From assembly GCA_022574675.1 (NCBI GenBank), contig JACZRO010000003.1, positions 1 to 51,477 on the forward strand: 51,477 nucleotides of DNA, in the 5' to 3' direction. Positions 23,207 through 32,640 of the stretch are shown one piece after another. Numbering within the stretch: position 1 is the first letter of the stretch; each line of letters opens with the position of its first letter. Below the pieces are notes generated by a model. It was not told the origin of the DNA, did no database searches, and was given only the letters and a program-made list of their open reading frames with translations. This stretch comes from Chloroflexota bacterium. Lineage in GTDB: Bacteria; Chloroflexota; Dehalococcoidia; Lucifugimonadales; Lucifugimonadaceae. Position numbers and translations under genes: made by a program.

Positions 23207-25591
23207 TTAGAGAACCGGCCGGGGTTTGCCGGGCTCTCCGGTGCCGACGACACCGGCTTCTTCCAGCTCATCCATGAGCCGGGCGGCGCGCGGGTAGCCG
23301 ATGCGGAGCCGGCGCTGGAGCAGCGACACGGAGAGGGTCTTGTGTGCGCTGGCCATCTCGCTCGCCCGGTCGAACAGCGAATCACCATCGTGGCCGCCGT
23401 CGCCGAAATCGCCGGTGTCGGCCGAGGCTGTCAGCGGCTCGATAGACGGGAGTCTGGGGCCCTTCACCGCCCTCCAGAAATCGACCACGTCCGCGACCTC
23501 CGGGTCGCCCAGGAACGCCCCCTGGATGCGCATCGGCTTGGGCCGGTCGATGGGCAGGAAAAGCATGTCGCCCTTGCCAAGCAGCTTCTCCGCACCGGGT
23601 GTGTCGATGATCGTCCGGGAGTCAATCTGCGATGTAACGGCGAAGGAGATCCGGCTCGGGAAGTTGGCCTTGATCAGACCGGTCACGACGTCCACGGACG
23701 GTCGCTGGGTTGCGATGATCAGGTGAATACCCGTTGCGCGGCCAAGTTGCGCGAGGCGACAGATGAGGCGCTCGACCTCCGATGCGGCCGTCAACATGAG
23801 GTCCGCAAGTTCGTCCACCATGATGACCAGGTAAGGCATCTTCGTGACGGCCTGGTCGTTGTAGGAAGCGATGTTGCGGACCCCGGCGCGCTCCAGCACC
23901 TTGAAGCGGTCAGTCATCTCCTCCACGAGCGCTTTGAGGATCCCGACAGCCACGTCCGACTCGACGACCGGAGGCGCGTACAGGTGCGGCACGCCGGTGT
24001 ACGGCGTCAACTCGACGCGCTTGGGGTCGATCATGACGATGCGGACCTGCTCGGGCGTGCGGCTCATGAGCAGGCCGGTGGCGATGCTGTTCATACACAC
24101 GCTCTTGCCGGACCCGGTGGACCCCGCAACCAGCAGATGCGGCATGCGCGTCAGATCGATCACCACGTTCTCGCCGCCGCTCCCGACGCCCAGCGGGACG
24201 GGTAGCGCCGCTTCGGACAGGAACTCCTGGTAAGCGCTCGACTCCATGACCGTGCGCAATGTGACGGGCGATGGCCGTGAGTTAGGCACCTCGATGCCGA
24301 CAAGGGAAGCCCCCGGCACCGGCGCTTCAAATCGCAGGCTGGGCGATGCGAGCGCCAGCGCCAGGTCTTTCTCGCGCGCCAGGATGGTGTCCACCCGGAC
24401 ACGCTGACGGCCGGATGCGGCCGTTTCCGTAATGCCCTCCACCGGCGCGACCTGACGGGAGCCCCGTCCCCGTCCCCAGCCCGGCACGAGGCCATACATC
24501 GTCACCCGCGGCCCGACCCTGACATCGCCGACGGAGACCTCGATCCCGTGTTCGGCCAGGGTCTCTACGATCAGCTCGGACGTGGCCTCGATCTCGGACT
24601 CGGGAACGCCGCCTGCCGACGCCGTCTTGAGCATGCTGATGGCCGGGAGCGGCCAGGCGAAGGCCGGGACGTGGAGGAAGGGTGGCAGGACCGGGCCGGC
24701 CGGGTCGTCAACGGCTGCGTCTTCTTCTTCGATATCGGGAGCGTCCCCCTCGGCCGCGTCGCCGGCCGGGGTCTCAGCGTCTGCGAGCGTGTCTTCCCCC
24801 GGCGCATCCATACCCGGGGTGAGCTCCGGCTGGACCGTTCCCGCAAGCGGCGGGTCGCGCCTGCCGGTGGCGAACGAAGGATTCTCGATCTGGTCGGCCT
24901 CGGTGCCCATCGCGGCCGAGTCTCCGGCCATGCCCTCGGCCGCTAATCGCCTCTCGCGTCGAGCGGTACGCCATTCGGACAGGCGTGCCAATAACCCGGC
25001 CCCGGCGGCGATTAGCAGCACCCCTAAGGCCACAAGACCGGCTCCGGCCAGCCGGAGGCCGACCAACGCCTGGCGCGGCCGGACCACGACCGCCGCAACG
25101 ACCACGAGGATGCCGATCCGGGCCGCGGCGAGGGCGATCTGGCCCGCCGATCCTCCGGCGTCGGCCCACTCGGCCGGCCAGCGGGCGATCAAGTTGCCGA
25201 AGGACCCGCCTTGCGACTGGTTGATCGGGGGGGTGTTGGGGAAGAAAACGGTAGACGTCTGGAAAACCCCCAGTACGCCGGCGATCGCCAGGCCCATGAA
25301 GGTGGCCGCGACGGCGTAGCGCCAGTACCTGGCAAGCAGGCGCGGTGCGACGTTCAGGATGAATATCGCCGCGGCCGCCCAGGCAAATAACGGGAGCGCC
25401 GACCAGCCGAGGTGGTATCGGAGGTCATCGAAGAACAGCACGGCGAGGACTGCGGTGGCGGCGACAATCACGGCGGCGCGCGAGTACGCGTTCCTGGCGA
25501 GCACGACAACGATAATCACGGCGCGCGAATACACGATCGCGGCGAGCCGACTCGCCAGCGATCCGATGGTATTCATGACCGCCGCCAGCAT
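23207..25591 (-). CDS. ftsK: DNA translocase FtsK/SpoIIIE
   Basis: This 794-aa membrane-anchored motor pumps DNA during division and chromosome segregation. The N-terminal 210 residues hold four or five membrane segments, followed by an acidic linker (about 215-300), the alpha and beta motor domains (Walker A GSTGSGKSVCMNS; Walker B LVIMVDELADLM), and a C-terminal winged-helix gamma domain (LLQRRLRIGYPRAARLMDEL) that reads KOPS-type sequences. It is the length of SpoIIIE and much shorter than E. coli FtsK. GAGGAGG lies just before the ATG. The neighbour rnj upstream on the same strand is a common arrangement in Gram-positive-type genomes. Confidence 0.96.
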   Translation of the reverse strand: MLAAVMNTIGSLASRLAAIVYSRAVIIVVVLARNAYSRAAVIVAATAVLAVLFFDDLRYHLGWSALPLFAWAAAAIFILNVAPRLLARYWRYAVAATFMGLAIAGVLGVFQTSTVFFPNTPPINQSQGGSFGNLIARWPAEWADAGGSAGQIALAAARIGILVVVAAVVVRPRQALVGLRLAGAGLVALGVLLIAAGAGLLARLSEWRTARRERRLAAEGMAGDSAAMGTEADQIENPSFATGRRDPPLAGTVQPELTPGMDAPGEDTLADAETPAGDAAEGDAPDIEEEDAAVDDPAGPVLPPFLHVPAFAWPLPAISMLKTASAGGVPESEIEATSELIVETLAEHGIEVSVGDVRVGPRVTMYGLVPGWGRGRGSRQVAPVEGITETAASGRQRVRVDTILAREKDLALALASPSLRFEAPVPGASLVGIEVPNSRPSPVTLRTVMESSAYQEFLSEAALPVPLGVGSGGENVVIDLTRMPHLLVAGSTGSGKSVCMNSIATGLLMSRTPEQVRIVMIDPKRVELTPYTGVPHLYAPPVVESDVAVGILKALVEEMTDRFKVLERAGVRNIASYNDQAVTKMPYLVIMVDELADLMLTAASEVERLICRLAQLGRATGIHLIIATQRPSVDVVTGLIKANFPSRISFAVTSQIDSRTIIDTPGAEKLLGKGDMLFLPIDRPKPMRIQGAFLGDPEVADVVDFWRAVKGPRLPSIEPLTASADTGDFGDGGHDGDSLFDRASEMASAHKTLSVSLLQRRLRIGYPRAARLMDELEEAGVVGTGEPGKPRPVL

Positions 25592-25708
25592 TGCGCCTCC
25601 TCAAAACGGTCGAGGATTCTCCGGTGATAGCCCGTGATCCAGACGGTACGCGTCAGTCAGTCACTTTGCGCCCTTCGCAAGCGCCTCGCCGGCCCTGCCG
25701 GGACGAGA

Positions 25709-27367
25709 TCAGACGTCGAACGACACCGGGATGATCATCGGTCGCCGCCGCGTGCGCTGGGTAAAGAACCGACTCACGGTCTTTTTGACGGCGGCTTCGA
25801 CCTCACTCCACTGTAGGGATTCGCCGGATTCACGGTCAAGAACGCCGACTAACTCCTCTACGGCATCTTCAAACAAGACTTCCGCCTCTGCGTAGTGGAC
25901 GAACCCGCTCGATACTATCTTCGGCCGTCCGACAACGCGGCCGCGCGAGTCGCGTCCAAGTATGACGACGACGAACCCGTCCCGGGCCAGCAGGCGACGC
26001 TCAACGATCACGTTGCCGTGCTCGTCCCACACGCCGTGGCCGTGGATAAAGACGTGCCCGGCGGGAACGGTGTCGATCACCTCGCCGCCGTCCTCGGTCA
26101 GGCGCAGCACGTCGCCGTCCACCAACAGGTGGGCGTCGTCCTCGTGTACGCCGTGCTCGATAGCAAGATCGGCGTGCGCCCGGAGCATCCGGTACTCACC
26201 GTGGATGGGAATAAAGTGCTGCGGCTGTAGCAGATTGTGGATCGTACGGAGTTCCTCACGCGCGGCGTGTCCGTGCACGTGGACGTTGCGCGTGTTGTGC
26301 GTGATGACGCGCGCACCCTGCTCTACGAGGTCATTTATCAGATTGCCGACCGCGGTCTCGTTGCCGGGGATCGGCGTGGCAGAGATGATGACCGTGTCGC
26401 CTATACGGATGTCGACGTCGTTGTGCGTCCCGGCCGCCATGCGGGCGAGGGCGGACTGCGGCTCCCCCTGCGCCCCGGTGCTCATGTAGATGACGCGGTG
26501 ATCCGGGAGTCCGAGGGCGTCCCGGGCGCTGATCAGCGTCTCGTCACGGATGTTCAGGTGGCCGAGGTCCCGGGAGATCTTCAGGTTGTTGATCATGCTC
26601 CTGCCGACGATAGCGAGCCGCCGGCCGTGGGCGACGGCAGCGTCAGCCACCATCTGCAGCCGGGCGATCTGGGAAGCGAAACTAGCGACCAGCACCCGCC
26701 CCTCAGCCTCCCCGATCACATCATGGAGCGTTTGAGCTACCTCCCGGTCAGACCCTGAGTACCCCTCGTTCTCTGCGTAGGTGGAATCAGCCATGAGGAG
26801 GAACACGCCGTCGGATGCGATCTCCGCCAGGCTCGCGAAGTCGGTCGGCTCGCCGATAGTCGGATCGTTGTCCAGGCGGAAGTCGCCGGTATGCACCACC
26901 ATCCCGAGCGGGGTGCGCAGGGCTATGCCCATCGCGTCAGGGATGCTGTGGCACACGTCGAACCATTCAGCCTCCAGGGTGTTGCCAAACTTGAACCGCT
27001 GGCCGGACTCAACGGTGATCAGGTCTGCGTCTCGCAAGCGACCCCGCTCGCGCAGCTTGTTGCGAATCAGGGCCATGGCCATCCCCGGCGCGTACACGGG
27101 GACGGGAAGCGCTTCCAGAACGTACGGCAGCGCCCCGATATGGTCTTCGTGGCCGTGCGTGATCAAGATCGCCCGGACGCGGTCCAGGTTCTCCACCAGG
27201 TACTCGACATTGGGCACGACGATATCGATGCCCGGCATATCGTCCTCCGGGAACAGGACGCCGGCATCGATCACAACGATGTCCTCGTCAGTTTCGAGGA
27301 CCATCATGTTCTTGCCGACTTCACCCAGCCCGCCGAGCGGGAGGATTTTCAATGATTCGTTGGCCAT
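25709..27367 (-). CDS. rnj: Ribonuclease J
   Basis: This 552-aa metallo-beta-lactamase/beta-CASP nuclease acts in mRNA decay and rRNA maturation with 5'-exo- and endonuclease activity. It starts LKILPLGGLGEVGKNMMVLE and has the zinc motif HGHEDH (His71, His73, Asp75, His76). It continues with the beta-CASP region (STGAQGEPQSALARMA and HVHGHAAREEL) and a C-terminal domain ending RRRPMIIPVSFDV. Full length. GGAG is 5 nt before the ATG. Possible -10 TAAAAT lies at 27399-27404 on this strand. The presence of RNase J instead of a visible RNase E fits Chloroflexota. Confidence 0.96.
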   Translation of the reverse strand: MANESLKILPLGGLGEVGKNMMVLETDEDIVVIDAGVLFPEDDMPGIDIVVPNVEYLVENLDRVRAILITHGHEDHIGALPYVLEALPVPVYAPGMAMALIRNKLRERGRLRDADLITVESGQRFKFGNTLEAEWFDVCHSIPDAMGIALRTPLGMVVHTGDFRLDNDPTIGEPTDFASLAEIASDGVFLLMADSTYAENEGYSGSDREVAQTLHDVIGEAEGRVLVASFASQIARLQMVADAAVAHGRRLAIVGRSMINNLKISRDLGHLNIRDETLISARDALGLPDHRVIYMSTGAQGEPQSALARMAAGTHNDVDIRIGDTVIISATPIPGNETAVGNLINDLVEQGARVITHNTRNVHVHGHAAREELRTIHNLLQPQHFIPIHGEYRMLRAHADLAIEHGVHEDDAHLLVDGDVLRLTEDGGEVIDTVPAGHVFIHGHGVWDEHGNVIVERRLLARDGFVVVILGRDSRGRVVGRPKIVSSGFVHYAEAEVLFEDAVEELVGVLDRESGESLQWSEVEAAVKKTVSRFFTQRTRRRPMIIPVSFDV

Positions 27368-27550
27368 GTATCTCCTAGCCGCGATCGGCGTCCGGCAAAT
27401 TTTAATTCACGGCGCCTGACGGCCCTGTAAAACGGGGGTAGGTCCATTGTGCGGTACAGCGGGCCGAATTCCGACTTTCGGGGACCGTGTCCGGCGATCT
27501 GAGTGCGGAGTGTCTGAACCAGGCCGGGCGCTACGCAAATTGGAAAGGCA

Positions 27551-28282
27551 TCAGAAGAGGCGCTTCTGGCCGGCCTGCTCTTCCCGGGGGGGCTCCCCGG
27601 CGGTCGTCGAATCCGTGTCCTTGGCGGGTGTCCCTGCGGGGGCGTGTCTCTCCGGCCCCGTCCCGGTGTTCAGCGCAAGCGACTCGAGCACGGCTCCGGG
27701 AATCCGGCGCATGTCCTCCTCAAGGGTCTGCCGCAGGGCGGTGGATCGCAGCGCAGCCGCCGGATGATAGAGCGGGAATATTACGATGTCCCGCCACCGG
27801 ACCGAGCGGCCGTGGACGTCCGAGATGCGCGCACCCGGCAAAAAACGGTTCATGGCGTGGCGTCCCAGGGTGGCGATGACGCGCGGCCTCAGGAGGCTGA
27901 TCTGCGATTCAAGGTAAGGCCAGCATGCGCGGACTTCTTCCGGCAACGGGTCCCGGTTCTCCGGCGGCCGGCACTTCACTACGTTGGTTATGTATACATC
28001 CGAGCGGCGCAGGGGTACCACGCCGAGCAACTCGTCCAGTAACTTGCCCGCACGTCCAACAAACGGCCGGCCCTGTTGGTCTTCGTTGAATCCCGGTCCC
28101 TCGCCGATGAACATTATCGATGGCGAGCCAGACCCTTCCCCGGGCACCGCGTTGGTCCGGGTCTCGGACAGGGCGCACAGCGTGCAAGTTCGTACAGTGG
28201 CGGCGATGCCCTGTATGGACAGCTCGCCCGTGGGCTCGTCATCTGAGGTCACGCGTTCCGGACCGGTCGGCGGCTCGGTCAT
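27551..28282 (-). CDS. Family 4 uracil-DNA glycosylase (Fe-S)
   Basis: This 243-aa DNA repair enzyme removes uracil from DNA. It has four cysteines for a [4Fe-4S] cluster (Cys33 and Cys36 in CTLC, then Cys104 and Cys120). Motif 1 is GEGPGFNEDQQGRPFVGRAG and motif 2 contains the His of FPLYHPAAAL. The last 50 residues are low-complexity and end QKRLF, a possible clamp-binding tail. A longer frame reaches 28318 but would run into the hairpin at 28310-28350; GAGG 6 nt before the ATG at 28282 supports the shorter start. Confidence 0.93.
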   Translation of the reverse strand: MTEPPTGPERVTSDDEPTGELSIQGIAATVRTCTLCALSETRTNAVPGEGSGSPSIMFIGEGPGFNEDQQGRPFVGRAGKLLDELLGVVPLRRSDVYITNVVKCRPPENRDPLPEEVRACWPYLESQISLLRPRVIATLGRHAMNRFLPGARISDVHGRSVRWRDIVIFPLYHPAAALRSTALRQTLEEDMRRIPGAVLESLALNTGTGPERHAPAGTPAKDTDSTTAGEPPREEQAGQKRLF

Positions 28283-28309
28283 GCTGGGCCTCGGCCGCGG
28301 TGGCGGCCT

Positions 28310-28350
28310 CTTCCCCACGCCGGGGGTTCAACGCCCCTGGGGTGGGGAAG
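28310..28350. terminator. Hairpin between acpP and the uracil-DNA glycosylase gene
   Basis: CTTCCCCACGCCGGGGG (28310-28326) pairs with 28334-28350 with two mismatches around the loop TTCAACG. It begins 13 nt after the acpP stop in the direction of transcription. No T-run. It shares the GGTTnAACGCC core with the amtB hairpin. Confidence 0.6.
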
Positions 28351-28362
28351 TGGGACTTCCGA

Positions 28363-28620
28363 TTAGTCGTCTACGCCTTTGCCGCCGAGGTAGTCCACGA
28401 CGTCCTGGACTGTGTTGAGATTCTCGGCGTCTTCATCGGAGATCTCGAGCGGCGTGTCGTCGTCCCCGAACTCCTCCTCCAGGGCCATGATCAGTTCGAC
28501 CACGTCAAGCGAATCAGCTTCGAGGTCCTCGGTGAAGGACGACTCCAGCTTGACGTCATCTGGCTCCACGCTGAGTTTGTCGGCCGCGATGTCTCGCACC
28601 CGCTCGAAAACCGTCGCCAT
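28363..28620 (-). CDS. acpP: Acyl carrier protein
   Basis: This 85-aa acidic four-helix protein carries growing fatty-acyl chains on a phosphopantetheine attached to Ser37 in the [10 protein letters not shown] motif. Near-textbook sequence: [19 protein letters not shown] at the N-terminus and [11 protein letters not shown] near the end. GGAGG 6 nt before the ATG is strong, in keeping with high expression. It lies downstream of fabD and nusB on the same strand and is followed by a hairpin, so it likely ends the ribosome/lipid transcription unit. Confidence 0.96.
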   Translation of the reverse strand: MATVFERVRDIAADKLSVEPDDVKLESSFTEDLEADSLDVVELIMALEEEFGDDDTPLEISDEDAENLNTVQDVVDYLGGKGVDD

Positions 28621-28758
28621 TTGTTACCTCCGTAACCGTGGACCGTATCTTGATTCAACTATGGGGGTTCAGCTGTGCGTTCGACGCCGATCGCCCCGGC
28701 CATCTAAGTGGAGGGGCGGCATCGGGTCAAGTATTAATCGCCATCATTCAGCGGCGGA

Positions 28759-29316
28759 TTATCGTAGCACCGTGCCGAGGACTCCGTTGACGAAGCGCGG
28801 TGACGTTTCCGAGCCGTAAAGCCTTGCGATCTCAACGGCTTCGTTTGCGATCACCGCGGGCGGGGTCGGGTCGTCGCCTCCGAGAGACAGCTCGGCGAGA
28901 GCGAGCCGAAGGATGGCGCGGTCGATCCGGTCGATCCGGTCTACGGGGCGGGCGGGCGCAAGCTCACCGATGCGAGCGTCCAGCGCCAACCGGTCGGTCT
29001 CGACCGCGTCGACAAGTCGCGCCGCGAAGGCTCGATATTGGTCCGGCAGGCCATCACGTTCCACAATCCGGTCAAGGGCGGTGCGCGCCGGGTGGCCGGT
29101 GCTCTCGGCCTCGTACAGCGCCTGCACGACCGCGGCGCGGGCTGCGCGCCGCCCCGAAGGCACGGGCGATTCCGTCTCCGAGTCCGGCTCCATATGGATA
29201 AGTCCGGGCGTTCGTGGAGACAGTATCTCCGGCTCGGGCTCGGGCGCCGGCAGATCGTCTCCCCGCGAGTCATATTGCGGGGGTCTGTCGTCAGGATCCC
29301 TGGGCGCGCCGATCAA
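28759..29316 (-). CDS. nusB: Transcription antitermination factor NusB
   Basis: The NusB fold lies in the C-terminal two thirds of this 185-aa frame: GRRAARAAVVQALYEAEST, then a mid helix set, then AVIANEAVEIARLYGSETSP and RFVNGVLGTVLR, the family C-terminus. NusB with NusE binds boxA RNA and prevents premature termination in rRNA operons. The first 55 residues are Pro/Glu/Asp-rich and not conserved. The TTG at 29316 has no clear ribosome site and an ATG at 29193 (MEPDSETES) is a good alternative start. The gene sits between fabD and acpP, an unusual place for nusB. Confidence 0.9.
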   Translation of the reverse strand: MIGAPRDPDDRPPQYDSRGDDLPAPEPEPEILSPRTPGLIHMEPDSETESPVPSGRRAARAAVVQALYEAESTGHPARTALDRIVERDGLPDQYRAFAARLVDAVETDRLALDARIGELAPARPVDRIDRIDRAILRLALAELSLGGDDPTPPAVIANEAVEIARLYGSETSPRFVNGVLGTVLR

Positions 29317-29363
29317 GACAGTCTCATAACTTGACCTTGGAAATCGATGCGCCCGGCCGCTTT

Positions 29364-30302
29364 TCAGCTGGCGAGCGCTATCACGGACTCCATGTCCGAG
29401 ATGTTGGAGACGGCGGCGTCACGGTCGATGCGCTTCAACATGCTGGCGAGCACCCGTCCCTGGCCGACCTCCACAAACTCACGTACGCCGGTGCCGAGCA
29501 TGTAGCGGATCGAAGCGGACCAGCGGACGCAGGACATGATCTGCATCCCCAGCTCTTCTTTGATCTCGCTGGCGGTGGTGAGGGAACGGGCGTCACAGTT
29601 TGCGATAACCGGGACGATGGGGTCGTGCCAATCCAGAGAGTCGATCACCTCCAGGAGGCCGGAGCGGGCGGGCTCCATGAGGCCGGAGTGGAAGGCGCCG
29701 CCTACCGGCAACGGAACACATTTGCGGGCGCCACGTGCGGCGGCGAGGTCGATCGCCTTGGCGAGCGACATGTGGTCCCCGGACACGATGATCTGGTCAT
29801 CGGTGTTGATGTTTGAAATGTAGGTGCCGGTCTCACGGCAGATCTCTTCGACGGAAAGTTCATCGATACCCAGGAGGGCGGCCATTCCGCCCGGACGCTC
29901 TTCGCAGGCGTGTTGCATCAGGCGTCCGCGCTCCACTACGAGCCGGGCGGTGTCGGCGATGCTCAGCGCGCCGGCGACTGCCAGTGAGCTGTATTCACCC
30001 AGGCTGTGCCCTGCCACCATCGCGATGTCCGGGCACGCCCCCTTCGCCTCTTCCAGGGCCTTGTAGGCGGCCAGAGAGACGGCGGTGATGGCGGGCTGAG
30101 CATTCACCGTCTTGGTGAGCTCTTCCTGCGTGCCCTCGAACATGATCGACGTCAGCGACCGTCCGAGGGTTTCATCGATCTCCTCAAAGACCGCTCGGGC
30201 GGCGGGGGAGCCGTCGTAAAGGTCTTTGCCCATCCCGACGCTCTGCGAGCCTTGGCCGGGGAAAAGGTATGCAACCTTCTCGGTCTGGGAAGTAAGGGAC
30301 AT
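29364..30302 (-). CDS. fabD: Malonyl-CoA:ACP transacylase
   Basis: This 312-aa enzyme loads malonyl groups onto ACP for fatty-acid synthesis. It has VAYLFPGQGSQSVGMGKDLY, the nucleophile Ser100 in MVAGHSLGEYSSL, the active-site Arg in VVERGRLMQ, and the catalytic His in GGAFHSGLMEPA. The end EVGQGRVLASMLKR is typical. It is encoded between rpmF and nusB, all on the minus strand. Here fabD is separated from accDA by about 6 kb on the same strand. fabH, plsX, fabG and fabF are not in the window. Confidence 0.96.
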   Translation of the reverse strand: MSLTSQTEKVAYLFPGQGSQSVGMGKDLYDGSPAARAVFEEIDETLGRSLTSIMFEGTQEELTKTVNAQPAITAVSLAAYKALEEAKGACPDIAMVAGHSLGEYSSLAVAGALSIADTARLVVERGRLMQHACEERPGGMAALLGIDELSVEEICRETGTYISNINTDDQIIVSGDHMSLAKAIDLAAARGARKCVPLPVGGAFHSGLMEPARSGLLEVIDSLDWHDPIVPVIANCDARSLTTASEIKEELGMQIMSCVRWSASIRYMLGTGVREFVEVGQGRVLASMLKRIDRDAAVSNISDMESVIALAS

Positions 30303-30353
30303 CAGGGTGCGTGTGCTCCTGCTATGTATCGTGCCGGGGAGTCGTCGGGCCTA

Positions 30354-30578
30354 CTAGTTGCTTTCACTTTCGACCGGCTCGGCGACCTCAACCCCGGGCT
30401 CTGAAACATCCACCACGGACCGCCCTTTGTAGTAGCCACAGACCGGGCAAACCCGGTGAGGCAACTTCACCGACCTGCACTGCTGGCAGATCGAAAGAGC
30501 GCCCCGAGTCAGGAAGTGATGAGCGGCGCGTCCGCCCTTCCGAGCTCGGGAGTGTTTTTTCTTTGGAAGCGGGGCCAT
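30354..30578 (-). CDS. rpmF: Ribosomal protein bL32
   Basis: This 74-aa large-subunit protein begins MAPLPKKKHSRARKGGRAAH, with the zinc ribbon cysteines CQQC and CPVC around KLPHR and the CGYYKGRSVVDV end. The zinc-binding (C+) form is intact. The acidic last 15 residues are an extension. It is preceded by the DUF177 gene, the near-universal yceD-rpmF pair, and followed 51 bp later by fabD. Confidence 0.96.
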   Translation of the reverse strand: MAPLPKKKHSRARKGGRAAHHFLTRGALSICQQCRSVKLPHRVCPVCGYYKGRSVVDVSEPGVEVAEPVESESN

Positions 30579-30694
30579 ATTACAGCTTCTCCAAAGGGCC
30601 GATAAGGAGACATGAGTCTCGTTTCACCAGCGCCGCCACGCAAGGTACGAGCGCAGCGGGGTTGGTGTGTTACGGCCCTGTTACAAATGGACTC

Positions 30695-31225
30695 CTAAAT
30701 CTTCAGGTCAAGCAGCCCGACGAGGCGCGGATCGATCGACTCGACTTCGCATTCGCACGGGTTCGTGTTGCGGTTGTTGCCACATTCCGGGCAGATGCCG
30801 GCGCATTCCGGGCTGCACAGCGGCACCAGGGGCGTCTCGGATACAAGCGCCTGCCTGATCGCTTCAGTAACGTCAAGGTTGTTGGCTTGATCGATCCAGA
30901 ATTCCGGGATCTCGTCCTCCTCGACGACCTTCTGCCGCAGCAGTGACGAACCGGGGCCAAGATCGCCGTTGACCGGAAAATACTCTTCCTCAAGGACCGT
31001 GTGAAGAACCGTGACAGCCGGTTGAAGGCAGCGGGCGCACTCGCTGACGCCGTCGCCCGTGATTTCCGAGCGTAGAAGGATGCCGCGATCAGTCCGCGTG
31101 AGTTTGACGACTCCGGAGATACCGTGGAAGCCGCCGTCTCCAGAGGCGATGGCTTCATCGTCGAACGAATAGACACGGGTGGCTCCAACCTCTCCCGAGA
31201 GGAGAGCCGCGACGTTATAGATCAT
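30695..31225 (-). CDS. DUF177 (YceD) family protein
   Basis: This 176-aa protein of the DUF177/YceD family is nearly always encoded before rpmF and is linked to 23S rRNA or large-subunit maturation. Visible features are ECARCLQPAVT (CxxC), the acidic middle region and a terminal cysteine cluster CSPECAGICPECGNN followed by CEC, which may bind metal. It ends IDPRLVGLLDLKI as is usual. It heads the unit DUF177-rpmF-fabD-nusB-acpP. Confidence 0.92.
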   Translation of the reverse strand: MIYNVAALLSGEVGATRVYSFDDEAIASGDGGFHGISGVVKLTRTDRGILLRSEITGDGVSECARCLQPAVTVLHTVLEEEYFPVNGDLGPGSSLLRQKVVEEDEIPEFWIDQANNLDVTEAIRQALVSETPLVPLCSPECAGICPECGNNRNTNPCECEVESIDPRLVGLLDLKI

Positions 31226-31461
31226 GGGATGAGTTGGTTTGATAAACCCCGGGTGCTCCCCGGCTCGATGCCCCTGTTGTAACCGGGGCGATACGAGTGG
31301 TCGCAGCGCTTCAGGTGGGCGCGATCACTCAGAAGGTGATGTCAAAATGACCGGCGAATTATCGCGCCACGCCTGCGCCGGCGCAAGAATCGCCGGTTTG
31401 ACCCGGGTGTGCTCGCAGTCTGGACTCGTACGGGAACCGGTCTGTATCGATCTGCTTCGTC

Positions 31462-32613
31462 TCAGCCGTTCGCTGCGTCGATGAGCGCCCTCGATATAAC
31501 CAGGCGCTGAATCTCAGAGGTTCCTTCGTAAATCTCGGTCACGCGCTGGTCCCGGTAGATGCGCTCCACGATGGCCGGCCGGAAATAACCTGTGCCGCCG
31601 TGAATCTGGACCGCCTTGTGTGCGACCCGGCCGGCCGCTTCCGATGCATACAGCTTCGCCATCGCCGATTCGACCCCGTGCGGCAGGCCTTCGTCCACGA
31701 GAGAGGCCGCACGGAAGGTCATCAGTCGCGCAGCGTCGACCTCGGTCGCCATGTCGGCGAGCATGAAAGCGATGGCCTGTTTATCCGAGATCGGTCCGCC
31801 GAACGCCTCCCGCTGCGTCGCGTAGGTGGTCGCTGCGTCGAGGGCGCCGCGCGCCAGGCCGACGCACTGGGCTGCGATGGAAACGCGGCTGGAGTCTAGC
31901 GTTTTCAGGGCGATGGAGTAGCCCTGGCCTTCTTCGCCCAGGATATTTGCCACCGGCACCCGGCAATCGTCAAACACCAGCTCCGCAGTGGAGGAGCCGC
32001 GCATGCCCATCTTCCCGTGCTGCGGGTTGATGGCGAACCCGGGAGTGTCCCGCTCAACGACCAGCGCGCTGATCCCCCGGTAGCGCAGCGCACGGTCATG
32101 GGTGACGAAGACGACGAATATCTCCGCCGCCTCGGCGTTGGTGATGAAGTGCTTCGTGCCGTTCAGGACATAGTCGTCGCCGTCTCTGATCGCCGTTGTG
32201 GACAGCATCAGGGCGTCCGAGCCGGTGCCCGGCTCGGTAAGGGCGAAGGCGCCGATGCGCCGACCCGCGGCCATGTCTGGAATCCAGCGCCGGAGCTGTC
32301 CATCGTCCCCGAATTTAGCGATCGTTTGCGCCGAGAGCGAGATGTGCGTGGCGTAAACGGTGCTCGTCGATCCGCAGACAGCGCCCAGCTCTTCAATCAC
32401 GACCATCAGGTCGCGATAACCGCCTCCTCCCCCGCCCGCGGCCTCGTCGATGCTCAGGCCGAGAAGGCCGAGTTCGGCCAGGCCCTCCATCTGGCGCGCT
32501 GGGAACTTTTCTTCACTGTCCACTTCAACGGCGAGAGGCGCGACCACGTTCGCGGCGAACTCGCGGACGGTGTTGCTGAGCAGCTCTTGCTGCTGGGTAT
32601 AGAAGGGTTGCAT
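31462..32613 (-). CDS. Acyl-CoA dehydrogenase
   Basis: This 383-aa FAD enzyme makes the first oxidation of fatty or branched acyl-CoAs. It has the FAD/substrate strand AFALTEPGTGSDA, the middle barrel FITNAEAAEIFVVF, the FAD-dimer motif QIHGGTGYF and the C-terminal IYEGTSEIQRL carrying the catalytic Glu region. Full length. Chain-length preference cannot be told. The deacetylase gene is 27 bp upstream on the same strand, so the two may be co-transcribed although no functional link is obvious. Confidence 0.95.
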   Translation of the reverse strand: MQPFYTQQQELLSNTVREFAANVVAPLAVEVDSEEKFPARQMEGLAELGLLGLSIDEAAGGGGGGYRDLMVVIEELGAVCGSTSTVYATHISLSAQTIAKFGDDGQLRRWIPDMAAGRRIGAFALTEPGTGSDALMLSTTAIRDGDDYVLNGTKHFITNAEAAEIFVVFVTHDRALRYRGISALVVERDTPGFAINPQHGKMGMRGSSTAELVFDDCRVPVANILGEEGQGYSIALKTLDSSRVSIAAQCVGLARGALDAATTYATQREAFGGPISDKQAIAFMLADMATEVDAARLMTFRAASLVDEGLPHGVESAMAKLYASEAAGRVAHKAVQIHGGTGYFRPAIVERIYRDQRVTEIYEGTSEIQRLVISRALIDAANG

Positions 32614-32640
32614 TGCTCTCGAACCTGCGAGGGTCAGCCC

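Noticed and set aside
21812..24205. 797-codon plus-strand open frame
   Set aside because: Antisense to accDA and ftsK, both of which show full conserved motifs; the frame has no domain signature.
27551..28318. Longer start (28318) for the uracil-DNA glycosylase
   Set aside because: It would place the start inside the terminator hairpin; the ATG at 28282 has a ribosome site.
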